The notes beneath the pieces were generated by a model. That model was given only the letters and a program-made list of their open reading frames with translations, ran no database searches and was not told the origin of the DNA. This document shows, piece by piece, positions 1 to 6,377 of a stretch of 8,535 nucleotides of DNA (its first letter is position 1; each line of letters begins with the position of its first letter). The stretch comes from JAVBUZ01 sp031554725 (GTDB taxonomy: Bacteria > Bacillota > Clostridia > Lachnospirales > Lachnospiraceae). The stretch is taken from assembly GCA_031554725.1 (NCBI GenBank), contig JAVBUZ010000049.1, positions 1 to 8,535 of the forward strand. Direction: 5' to 3'. Made by a program: the position numbers and the translations under genes.

Positions 1-553
1 TAACCGTTGGCTTATAGGTACGTAGGTTAACCTCTTCTGGATATTTGAATTTATTTACAGCTGCATTCTGAATATCAATCGGAATATCAATTAGAACAGG
101 ACCTTTTCTTCCCGTATTAGCAATATGAAATGCTTCTTTAAAAATACGAGGAATATCATTAACATCTCTAACAAGGTAGCTATATTTTACAAAGGATTCC
201 ACGGCACCTGTTATGTCTGCTTCTTGGAAAACATCACTGCCGAGTAATTCACTACTTACTTGTCCTGTAATGCAAACAAGAGGAATACTATCTGCAAATG
301 CTGTCGCAATACCTGTAATCACGTTTGTAGCTCCTGGGCCAGAGGTTACCGCACATACCCCTGGACGACCTGTTATTCTCGCCTTACCACTAGCTGCATG
401 AGCAGCATTTTGTTCAGTACGTATTAATATGGTTCTAATATCAGATTCTAAAATACTATTATAAAAAGGACAGATTGCAACGCCTGGATAGCCAAAGACT
501 ACGTCTACGCCCTCAGCTTCAAGACATTTTATGATAGCGTCTGCTCCGTTCAT
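1..553 (-). CDS. ilvB: Acetolactate synthase large subunit, N-terminal part (runs off left edge)
   Basis: This is the 5' end of a thiamine diphosphate enzyme gene; 184 residues are visible and the frame is open to the window edge, out of a usual length of about 550-570. The family condenses two pyruvates to acetolactate, or pyruvate with 2-oxobutyrate, the first common step of valine, leucine and isoleucine synthesis. Seen in the translation: FGYPG near residues 20-24, RTEQNAAHAA at 45-54 with the cofactor-activating glutamate at E47, SGPGATN at 71-77, then ITGQV, FQEADITGA and GPVLIDIPID. This order is the TPP-binding N-terminal domain of acetohydroxyacid synthases, and the wording (YPGVAICPFYNS, FQEADITGA) resembles clostridial IlvB. 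The ATG at 551-553 has GGAGG seven bases upstream (561-565). It lies 47 bases downstream of metH on the same strand and may be co-transcribed. The FAD and C-terminal TPP regions are outside the window, so a catabolic AlsS or another TPP-family paralogue cannot be strictly excluded. Confidence 0.88.
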   Translation of the reverse strand, partial: MNGADAIIKCLEAEGVDVVFGYPGVAICPFYNSILESDIRTILIRTEQNAAHAASGKARITGRPGVCAVTSGPGATNVITGIATAFADSIPLVCITGQVSSELLGSDVFQEADITGAVESFVKYSYLVRDVNDIPRIFKEAFHIANTGRKGPVLIDIPIDIQNAAVNKFKYPEEVNLRTYKPTV

Positions 554-600
554 ATGATTACCTCCTATATTATTATTCTTTGAATTTTAACACACAAAAG

Positions 601-3099
601 TTATGAGTTCAACATTCCTAGCAGTCTTTTTGCAAGCTTTACTGCATCTGCTGCATCCTTGGAATAACCATCTGCTCCAATTTCATCAGCATAATCTGGG
701 GTTATGACTGCCCCACCAATAATTACCTTGGCGCTAGAGCCACGTTCTTTTGCATATGTTATAACTTCCTTCATCTGCTTCATGGTTGTCGTCATTAATG
801 CAGATAAAGCAATGATCTGTGCATTATACTCTAATGCCGCATCTACAATTTTTTCTTTTGACACATCCTTACCTAAATCTATTACTTTAAATCCATAATT
901 CTTCATCATTAGGGCAACAAGATTTTTTCCAATATCATGAATATCGCCTTCAACCGTTGCTATAATAATTACAGGCATTTCTTCACTGTTACTATCCTGG
1001 CTTAAATGTGGCTCTAGTATTTCAATGGCTAGCTTCATGGCTTCTGCACTTGCAATTAACTGTGGCAAAAAATATTTGCCTTTATCAAAAAAGTCTCCTA
1101 CCTCATTAATTGCTGGAAGTAAAGCCTCATCTAATAATTCTTTTGCTTCTTCACCAGACTCAAGTGCCTGTGTGGTTAAGGCTTGAATGCCTTTTTTGTT
1201 CCCTTTTAAGACAGCTTCCTTCAAAAACTCCTTAGAACTTTTTGAGGCATTGCCCACCATCTTCTCATGATTGTCTTTTACCATATCCGAAATAGAGACG
1301 ACAGTATTTACCTTACCAAGTGTCTCTTCTTCGCGTTCTCTTTTTGCTTTTATCAAACTAGCATATTCAATGTATCGCATATCCGAACTGTCTTTATTTA
1401 ATAAGAGATCCGTTGCAAAAGCACATGCCATTAATAGTTCTTGTGAGGGATTGGCTATTGCCATAGTTAAACCTGCTGAAATCGCAAGTGTTAAAAAAGC
1501 AGTATTAACCATTCCTCGCTCTGGCATACCAAAGGAAATATTGGATAACCCACAGGTTGTTGCAAAACCATTTGCCTTGCAGTAGCGAATGGTATCTAAG
1601 GTCTGAAGTGCTGCTTCTTTATTCGCTCCCACTGTATTGACCAAGCCATCTATGATAATATCTTCTTTTTCTAAACCAAACAAATACGCGCGTTCACAAA
1701 TCTTATTGATAATATCTATTTTTTCTTCTGTATTGGCTGGAAGTCCCGCATCTGATAAGGGAAGCAAAATAAACATTGCACCATATTTTTTAGCGATAGG
1801 TATTAACTTTTCAAATTTTTCTTTCTCATAGGAAATAGAATTAATTAAAGCTCTACCAGGGTAATTACGAAGTGCCACTTCAATAACATCTATATGACTA
1901 GAATCTATAGACAACGGTAGATTTGTAACCGTACCAATCTGAGAAAGTGCCTGAAGCATCATTTCCTTCTCATCGATTCCTGACATACCCATATTCACAT
2001 CTAAAATATCTGCCCCACCAAGCTCTTGCTCTTCAGCAAATTGTAAGACCATATCTAAAGAGCCTTCTCTTAGCTCGGCCTGTAGTTTCTTCTTACCAGT
2101 TGGATTGATTCGTTCTCCTACAACAATGAAATTTTGTTCCAAGTGAAAGGCAATGGTTTTTCTTTCTGAAGCCAGATAACGATACCCGGTCTTTTTCATT
2201 CCATTGTAGGAAGTATTTTTTCGTGCAGTTCCATATTCTTGTTTTAAAAGTCTGATATATTCTGGTGTGGTTCCACAACAGCCTCCTAATATAGATGCAC
2301 CTGCTTCTATTAGCTGTTCCATTTCCTTTACAAAAGTTATAGCATCCATATCATAATAGGTATCACCTTCTTTATCTACAGATGGCATTCCCGCATTTGG
2401 TTTCGCAATAATAGGAATATTGGTTACCATTGCCATATCTTTTATGACATTCACCATTTTATCTGGTCCTGTAGAGCAATTTGCTCCAATCGCAGAGACT
2501 CCTAAGGCTTCCAAGACAACGGCGGCTGTGACAGCATCTGTTCCAAATAAAGTTCTTCCATCTGCTTCAAAGGTTAGGGTTGCAATAATAGGTAAATCAC
2601 ACACTTCCTTGGCAGCAATGACGGCAGCTCTTGTTTCTTGTAAGCTCATCATAGTTTCCACAACCAGCAAATCTACGCCTGCTAAAACCATACTATTAAT
2701 TTGTTCTTTATAAACGTCTATTAACACCTCAAACTCAAGCTCTCCTATTGGTGCTAATTGCTTACCTGTCATAGTAATATCACCGGCTACCAAAACCTCA
2801 CTACCAACTGCCGACTTTGATAAAGAAACCAATTCTTTTATCATAGAATCTAAAGAAGACTCTAAACCATATTCGGCCAGCTTTATACGATTGGCTGTAA
2901 ATGTTGGTGCGTAAACAATATTACTTCCAGCCTTTGCATAATCCGCCTGTAGCTTTACAAAGACCTCTTTATGTTCTAATATCCACTTTTCCGGGCAGAC
3001 ACCTGCAGGCATTCCTGCTTTCATAAGATTAGAGCCTGTTGCTCCATCTAAATATATAATATGATTGCTTGACCATGTGGCAAATTCGTTTTTTGTCAT
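601..3099 (-). CDS. metH: Cobalamin-dependent methionine synthase, three-module form without reactivation domain
   Basis: The 832-residue cytoplasmic enzyme moves a methyl group from 5-methyltetrahydrofolate through cob(I)alamin to homocysteine, giving methionine. Domains in order: homocysteine S-methyltransferase barrel, about 10-290, with zinc cysteines C208 (GANCS) and C274/C275 (GGCCGTTP); pterin-binding barrel, about 320-585, with GERINPTG at 328-335, DVNMG at 367-371 and SIDSS at 397-401; cobalamin cap, about 610-700; Rossmann-type B12 domain, about 708-832, with the DxHxxG motif at 719-724, where H721 is the expected lower cobalt ligand, and GGAVIT at 795-800. The chain stops after the B12 domain. 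E. coli MetH (about 1,230 residues) carries an extra AdoMet-dependent reactivation domain that is absent here, as in many clostridial and Thermotoga-type enzymes. The ATG is preceded by a modest AAAAGG nine bases upstream (3109-3114). The gene diverges from the lipoprotein gene and precedes ilvB. I see no SAM or cobalamin riboswitch in its 190-base upstream spacer. Confidence 0.95.
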   Translation of the reverse strand: MTKNEFATWSSNHIIYLDGATGSNLMKAGMPAGVCPEKWILEHKEVFVKLQADYAKAGSNIVYAPTFTANRIKLAEYGLESSLDSMIKELVSLSKSAVGSEVLVAGDITMTGKQLAPIGELEFEVLIDVYKEQINSMVLAGVDLLVVETMMSLQETRAAVIAAKEVCDLPIIATLTFEADGRTLFGTDAVTAAVVLEALGVSAIGANCSTGPDKMVNVIKDMAMVTNIPIIAKPNAGMPSVDKEGDTYYDMDAITFVKEMEQLIEAGASILGGCCGTTPEYIRLLKQEYGTARKNTSYNGMKKTGYRYLASERKTIAFHLEQNFIVVGERINPTGKKKLQAELREGSLDMVLQFAEEQELGGADILDVNMGMSGIDEKEMMLQALSQIGTVTNLPLSIDSSHIDVIEVALRNYPGRALINSISYEKEKFEKLIPIAKKYGAMFILLPLSDAGLPANTEEKIDIINKICERAYLFGLEKEDIIIDGLVNTVGANKEAALQTLDTIRYCKANGFATTCGLSNISFGMPERGMVNTAFLTLAISAGLTMAIANPSQELLMACAFATDLLLNKDSSDMRYIEYASLIKAKREREEETLGKVNTVVSISDMVKDNHEKMVGNASKSSKEFLKEAVLKGNKKGIQALTTQALESGEEAKELLDEALLPAINEVGDFFDKGKYFLPQLIASAEAMKLAIEILEPHLSQDSNSEEMPVIIIATVEGDIHDIGKNLVALMMKNYGFKVIDLGKDVSKEKIVDAALEYNAQIIALSALMTTTMKQMKEVITYAKERGSSAKVIIGGAVITPDYADEIGADGYSKDAADAVKLAKRLLGMLNS

Positions 3100-3138
3100 T
3101 ATCTCGTACCTTTTACCCTTTAAAAATACTTTCTATAC

Positions 3139-3167
3139 ATATTAGCACGGTTTATTACTGCAAGCAA
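3139..3167 (-). promoter_or_regulatory. Candidate promoter for metH
   Basis: On the minus strand there is TTGCTT (3162-3167), a 17-base spacer and TAATAT (3139-3144), with TGC directly before the -10 box, so it fits an extended -10 promoter of the main vegetative sigma factor. It lies about 40 bases before the metH start codon. The -35 match is only three of six and AT-rich spacers give chance matches, so this is a reasoned guess. Confidence 0.35.
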
Positions 3168-3225
3168 ATACTGTTTACATATTCAAATCAAAAAATTAAG
3201 AAATATTATGATTTTGCTTTTATTG

Positions 3226-3254
3226 TTGCTTTAATCGATGGAATATGATAAATT
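3226..3254 (+). promoter_or_regulatory. Candidate promoter for the lipoprotein gene
   Basis: TTGCTT (3226-3231), a 17-base spacer and TAAATT (3249-3254) with TGA just before it give an extended -10 arrangement 35 bases upstream of the GTG start. An overlapping alternative -10 is TATGAT (3244-3249). The spacer between metH and this gene would then hold two divergent promoters about 60 bases apart. Weak evidence in AT-rich DNA. Confidence 0.25.
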
Positions 3255-3289
3255 TTTAATATTGGAAAAAATATTGGGAGGATACACAA

Positions 3290-3769
3290 GTGAAGAATAG
3301 ATTTGTATTATTCATACTTTCCATTGCATTATGCTTTTCACTTACAGGTTGTGGGGAAGATCAAGAACTAACAAAGTTTAAAAAAGAAATGGACGAGTTC
3401 TGTGCAGAGGTTGCAGAAATTGATAACGGAATTAATAGCATTAACTCAGAATCAGAAACTGCTAGGGAAGATTTATTGCAGTATTTAGATAAGCTAGATG
3501 ATTCATTTAAGAAGCTATCAAACTTTGCTATTCCCGACGAATTCTCTTACATTGAAGACTTAGCAGATGATGCTAGTGAATATATGTCTGAGGCAGTCAG
3601 CTTATACCATGATGCTTTTGGAGAACATTCTTTCAACGAATACACCGCCGAGTATGCAAAAGAATATTATGAACGTGCTTATGTCCGTTTGACTTATATA
3701 ATAACCTTCTTGCATGGTGAAACTCCAGACGATGAAAAAGTAACAATCTTAGAAAGTAATAGCAATTAA
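3290..3769 (+). CDS. Small acidic lipoprotein of unknown function
   Basis: The product has 159 residues. A classic type II signal peptide is visible: positive MKNR, a hydrophobic stretch at about 5-17, and the lipobox LTGC at 18-21, so C21 should be lipidated and the protein anchored on the outer face of the cell membrane. The mature part is strongly acidic and looks helical throughout (about 25-145), with heptad-like segments such as FKKEMDEFCAEVAEI and LLQYLDKLDDSFKKL, and ends in a short polar tail. I recognise no catalytic motif and no named domain; the acidic helical mature region resembles small lipoproteins I associate with Lachnospiraceae, but that is an impression, not a search result. 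The start is GTG, chosen because GGGAGG (3276-3281) sits eight bases upstream and the signal peptide begins exactly there. It is a single-gene unit: metH diverges upstream and a strong hairpin follows two bases after the stop codon. Confidence 0.8.
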   Translation: MKNRFVLFILSIALCFSLTGCGEDQELTKFKKEMDEFCAEVAEIDNGINSINSESETAREDLLQYLDKLDDSFKKLSNFAIPDEFSYIEDLADDASEYMSEAVSLYHDAFGEHSFNEYTAEYAKEYYERAYVRLTYIITFLHGETPDDEKVTILESNSN

Positions 3770-3770
3770 T

Positions 3771-3811
3771 AAAAGCTTTGGCTGAAGAGTTTCTTCAGCC
3801 AAAGCTTTTTT
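3771..3811. terminator. Bidirectional intrinsic terminator between convergent genes
   Basis: An 18-bp perfect inverted repeat pairs 3771-3788 with 3792-3809 around a three-base loop (GTT). The core is AAAGCTTTGGCTGAAGA and its complement. The right arm ends in a run of six T on the plus strand (3805-3810 and beyond), and the left arm begins with AAAA, giving TTTT on the minus strand. It therefore can stop transcripts from the lipoprotein gene (stop at 3767-3769) and from the TM2 gene (stop at 3813-3815), and fills almost the whole gap between them. Confidence 0.92.
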
Positions 3812-3812
3812 A

Positions 3813-4241
3813 TTAGTTCTGTAAAGGTAAGCCCTTACCATCTTTGTTAATATTTCCTGTTAAAATCATAATGCCTTCAACAAAACCCCAAATCTCAATT
3901 CCAACACAAATAAATACACCAATACCAATGCAAGATGTTACCATTCCAACAATAGTAGCTACTAATTGAATAATAGCCTTGGTTGTATAACCTAGATAAA
4001 AGTTATGCACTCCAAATGCACCCAAGAAAATACCTAGCAAACCAGCTGCTACTTTTGATTTTAATTGTACATTTCCACCTTGAATAGGCACTCCACAGCT
4101 TGAACATACAAAGCTATTTGGTTGAACTGGGTTTCCGCAGGTGGCACAATAATTCTGTCCCTGTCCCTTTGGTGCGCCACATTTTACGCACATTATGCTT
4201 TCATCTGAATAATATTGTTCTCCACAATTTTTACAAAACAT
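3813..4241 (-). CDS. Double zinc-ribbon TM2-domain membrane protein
   Basis: The product has 142 residues. The N-terminal half holds two four-cysteine zinc ribbons: C3/C6 with C18/C21, and C32/C35 with C46/C49, each pair spaced CxxC. After a short linker comes a TM2 domain from about K61: KVAAGLLGIFLGAFGVHNFYLG (about 63-84) has the typical first helix and the GxHxFYLG turn, followed by a second and probably a third hydrophobic stretch (about 90-130). It should sit in the cytoplasmic membrane with the ribbons probably in the cytoplasm. TM2 proteins are widespread but their role is not established; zinc-ribbon fusions are common in Firmicutes. The ATG is supported by GGGAGG (4251-4256) nine bases upstream and by the first CxxC starting at residue 3. 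It is a single-gene unit with its own likely promoter and the shared terminator at its 3' end. Confidence 0.88.
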   Translation of the reverse strand: MFCKNCGEQYYSDESIMCVKCGAPKGQGQNYCATCGNPVQPNSFVCSSCGVPIQGGNVQLKSKVAAGLLGIFLGAFGVHNFYLGYTTKAIIQLVATIVGMVTSCIGIGVFICVGIEIWGFVEGIMILTGNINKDGKGLPLQN

Positions 4242-4287
4242 TCTTTATTTCCTCCCTCAGTATAATTAAAGATTCTTACTCATTAAC

Positions 4288-4316
4288 ATTATACGCGAGT
4301 ATATCTTTGAACACAA
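4288..4316 (-). promoter_or_regulatory. Likely promoter of the TM2-domain gene
   Basis: On the minus strand there is TTGTGT (4311-4316), exactly 17 bases, and a consensus TATAAT (4288-4293), about 46 bases before the start codon. The -10 box is perfect and the spacing ideal; the -35 box matches only TTG. A small inverted repeat, TATAC-GCGA-GTATA (4290-4303), overlaps the -10 box and spacer and could be a regulator site, though arms of five bases may be chance. Confidence 0.5.
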
Positions 4317-4401
4317 GAATAAGTATAAAAAAAATATATATGAAGAAAATAAAGAATGTTATTTGGGTTGTGTAATATAAAAAACATTATTTGGAGTTAT
4401 C

Positions 4402-5478
4402 ATGCAAAATTTAAAATTCTTTAAACATATATATGATAGATTAGAAAACGATAAAATCAGAAGCTTTCTACTAACTTTAATGGAATGGCTAGGTATTAGA
4501 AAAAATATTATTCGTATGGATACCAATAACTTTTGCAATATAAAGTGTATTATGTGTAACCGTGAAAGCTCACAAATTCAAAAACATTTCATGCCATTAG
4601 AGCAATTTAAGCTTCTAATGGATATTTTGGGAACAGACACAAGAATCTTATACCTATCTTGTGCGTGCGAACCACTGGCAACACCTAACTTCATAGAATA
4701 TCTAAGCTATGCCAAACAAAAGAAAATTCCTCATATTTCTTTTTGCACAAACGCTCTTCTATTAAAGGAAAATATCACATCCTTCTTGATAAAAGAATCA
4801 ATCGAAGAAATCATTGTTTCCTTTAATGGTTTTACAAAAGATGATTATGAAAGAATTATGGTAGGTTCCAATTATGAGCTTATATGCAAAAACTTGAAGA
4901 CTCTTGCAAAAACAAAAAGCGAACGCAAAAGCACAAGGCCTTATGTCCGCTTAAATGTTATTTTATTGAAAACCAATATTTTAAATGCTGAAAAAATCAT
5001 AGATTTCGTGCGAGAATATAATATTCACACGGTACAATTTCGTGAGCTTATGCAATTTGAAAACCAGAACGACCTAAATGAGCTAAAAAAAGAAGATATT
5101 TCCAATCTCTCGCCCAAAGAGCTGGTGACGTATCAAAAAAAGATTCATTGGCTTGCCGCCCGCTTACAAAAAATGGGAACAGAGGTTATTTTACCTGCAA
5201 TGTATAGCACCGCACCTTCAAATACAAACAATAAAATTCCCGTGACTAAAGCCAAAGAAACAAAAAGCTGCAGTGTTCCCTTCTTCTCCTATTGGATTGA
5301 TTGGGAAGGAAACACCAGAATCTGTGGGTATGATCAAAAAGGTGTCATCGGAAATGTTTTCATGCACACTAAAAAAGAACTAAAAAAACAACGCAATGAA
5401 TTTAGAAAGTTAGCTCTTATGGGTGAATGTAGTAGTGAGTTATGTACCATGAATATTGATACTTCTCTTATTAAATAG
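4402..5478 (+). CDS. Uncharacterised radical SAM protein with C-terminal SPASM/Twitch-like cysteines
   Basis: The product has 358 residues. The radical SAM cluster motif CxxxCxxC is C45-NIK-C49-IM-C52, so it should bind a [4Fe-4S] cluster and cleave S-adenosylmethionine to a 5'-deoxyadenosyl radical. It follows an unusual N-terminal extension of about 35 mostly helical residues. The strand usually reading GEP, which contacts the SAM amino group, here reads CACEPLATPNF (C89, E90, P91). The C-terminus carries C290, C308 (RICGYD), C343 and C348 around an IGNV segment, resembling a reduced SPASM or Twitch domain with one auxiliary cluster. Substrate unknown: such enzymes modify peptides, proteins or cofactors, and no precursor peptide or cofactor genes lie nearby. 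GGAG (4393-4396) sits five bases before the ATG. It diverges from the TM2 gene and ends two bases from the convergent radical SAM gene, so no terminator fits between them. I cannot name the family. Confidence 0.85.
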   Translation: MQNLKFFKHIYDRLENDKIRSFLLTLMEWLGIRKNIIRMDTNNFCNIKCIMCNRESSQIQKHFMPLEQFKLLMDILGTDTRILYLSCACEPLATPNFIEYLSYAKQKKIPHISFCTNALLLKENITSFLIKESIEEIIVSFNGFTKDDYERIMVGSNYELICKNLKTLAKTKSERKSTRPYVRLNVILLKTNILNAEKIIDFVREYNIHTVQFRELMQFENQNDLNELKKEDISNLSPKELVTYQKKIHWLAARLQKMGTEVILPAMYSTAPSNTNNKIPVTKAKETKSCSVPFFSYWIDWEGNTRICGYDQKGVIGNVFMHTKKELKKQRNEFRKLALMGECSSELCTMNIDTSLIK

Positions 5479-5480
5479 CT

Positions 5481-6365
5481 TTACAAACAATTTCTGCCAT
5501 GATTTAAGAGTTTCGCATAACCACAAGTCTTACAAGTAGCTTCTACAGGATTATTTCTTGAAAATCCATCATAAATGCTTTCAGCTCTCTTAGAATGAAT
5601 AATTTCACTAAAGGTTTGCTCTTTTATATTTCCCAAAGACATTGCCCCCTCGCCATCTAAACAGCAAGGTACAACGGTTCCATCTGCTAAGATTCCTACA
5701 TGAGTTCTTAGCCCATAGCAAATGCCACAAGAGAATATCTCCTCATCTCCAAGCTTGGGCCACTTAAATTGTTGGGCTTGCTGTAGAAACACCTTACGTG
5801 CCAACCTTAGTCCTTTGTTATTCGCATTCCATGAATTCCATTGTTCCTCCGGAACTTGATATTTTGATTGAATCCGCTCAAGTACATCAGCATTTTTGAT
5901 TTTAACATCTTCTTCATCCCCATTCCACAAACGATAATTAATATAGATATCTTCTTCCTTCGCCAAATTTACAAATTCAAATATAGAATTAAAATATTGG
6001 TCATCAAAGGAATTAACACTCCCTCCACCATAACTATGCAGGGATATATTCATTTGCCTTATGACTTCTTTATTCTTTATTTTATCGTAAAATTCTTTTG
6101 AAAGAAGGGTTCCGTTTGTAGTAATATTGGCACTAATGCCATGCTTCTTACAACAATCTAGTAGCTGACTAAAATTAGGATGCATCAGTGGTTCTCCCAT
6201 AACATGCATATAGATACAATCTGTGTATTCTTTAATCTGCTCAAGAATATCATTAAAAAACTCCACACTCATCATAGCTGGCGTTCTCTGTGACTTAGGG
6301 CAAAAATCACAGCTTAAATTACAACAATTATTAATTTCAACATAAATTCTTTTATATCGCTTCAT
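5481..6365 (-). CDS. Uncharacterised radical SAM/SPASM protein, cistron after mutM
   Basis: The product has 294 residues. It begins almost directly with the cluster-binding strand (KRIYVEINNCCNLSCDFCPK) with C15, C19 and C22 as the CxxxCxxC motif, followed by VMGEPLMHP (55-63), the GEP SAM-binding motif, ITTNGTLL (81-88) and NISLHS (106-111). A YRLWNG segment (144-149) and a SPASM-like C-terminus follow: SCGICYGLR (C213, C216), GTVVPCCLD (C234, C235), LGNI, and CKTCG (C278, C281), plus C293 near the end. At least one auxiliary iron-sulfur cluster is expected. It looks like a widespread clostridial family of about 290 residues whose reaction has, to my knowledge, not been established; this is recalled family resemblance. 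It starts 12 bases after the mutM stop codon, with AAGGA (6369-6373) only three bases before the ATG, so translation may be coupled to mutM. The next in-frame ATG (M31/M32) would remove the cluster motif. Confidence 0.87.
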   Translation of the reverse strand: MKRYKRIYVEINNCCNLSCDFCPKSQRTPAMMSVEFFNDILEQIKEYTDCIYMHVMGEPLMHPNFSQLLDCCKKHGISANITTNGTLLSKEFYDKIKNKEVIRQMNISLHSYGGGSVNSFDDQYFNSIFEFVNLAKEEDIYINYRLWNGDEEDVKIKNADVLERIQSKYQVPEEQWNSWNANNKGLRLARKVFLQQAQQFKWPKLGDEEIFSCGICYGLRTHVGILADGTVVPCCLDGEGAMSLGNIKEQTFSEIIHSKRAESIYDGFSRNNPVEATCKTCGYAKLLNHGRNCL

Positions 6366-6377
6366 AAATCCTTCGTG

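Noticed and set aside
2093..2278. 61-codon minus-strand frame inside metH.
   Set aside because: It is an out-of-frame shadow of intact metH coding sequence; the metH frame shows no break here, so it is not a frameshift remnant.
3100..3289. SAM or cobalamin riboswitch upstream of metH.
   Set aside because: No B12-box or S-box-like conserved segments or paired stems could be found by eye on the minus strand.
4340..4375. Tiny plus-strand ORF (MKKIKNVIWVV) just upstream of the first radical SAM gene, as a leader or precursor peptide.
   Set aside because: It has no ribosome binding site (only an A/T run upstream), is 11 codons long, and lacks the Cys, Ser, Thr or Gly-rich core usual for radical SAM-modified peptides. 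AT-rich DNA gives such ORFs by chance.
4100..4375. 91-codon plus-strand frame across the start of the TM2 gene.
   Set aside because: It lies mostly antisense to the well-supported TM2 gene, has no ribosome binding site at its start and shows no family features.
4300..4400. Promoter for the first radical SAM gene, e.g. TTGAAC near 4307 or TAATAT near 4373.
   Set aside because: No pair of boxes has acceptable spacing: TTGAAC to TATAAA is about 11 bases, and the TAATAT has no -35 box at 16-18 bases. A promoter must exist but I cannot place it.
4402..6365. A RiPP biosynthetic cluster built on the two radical SAM enzymes.
   Set aside because: The genes are convergent, not co-transcribed, and there is no precursor peptide, RRE-type recognition protein, protease or exporter in the window.
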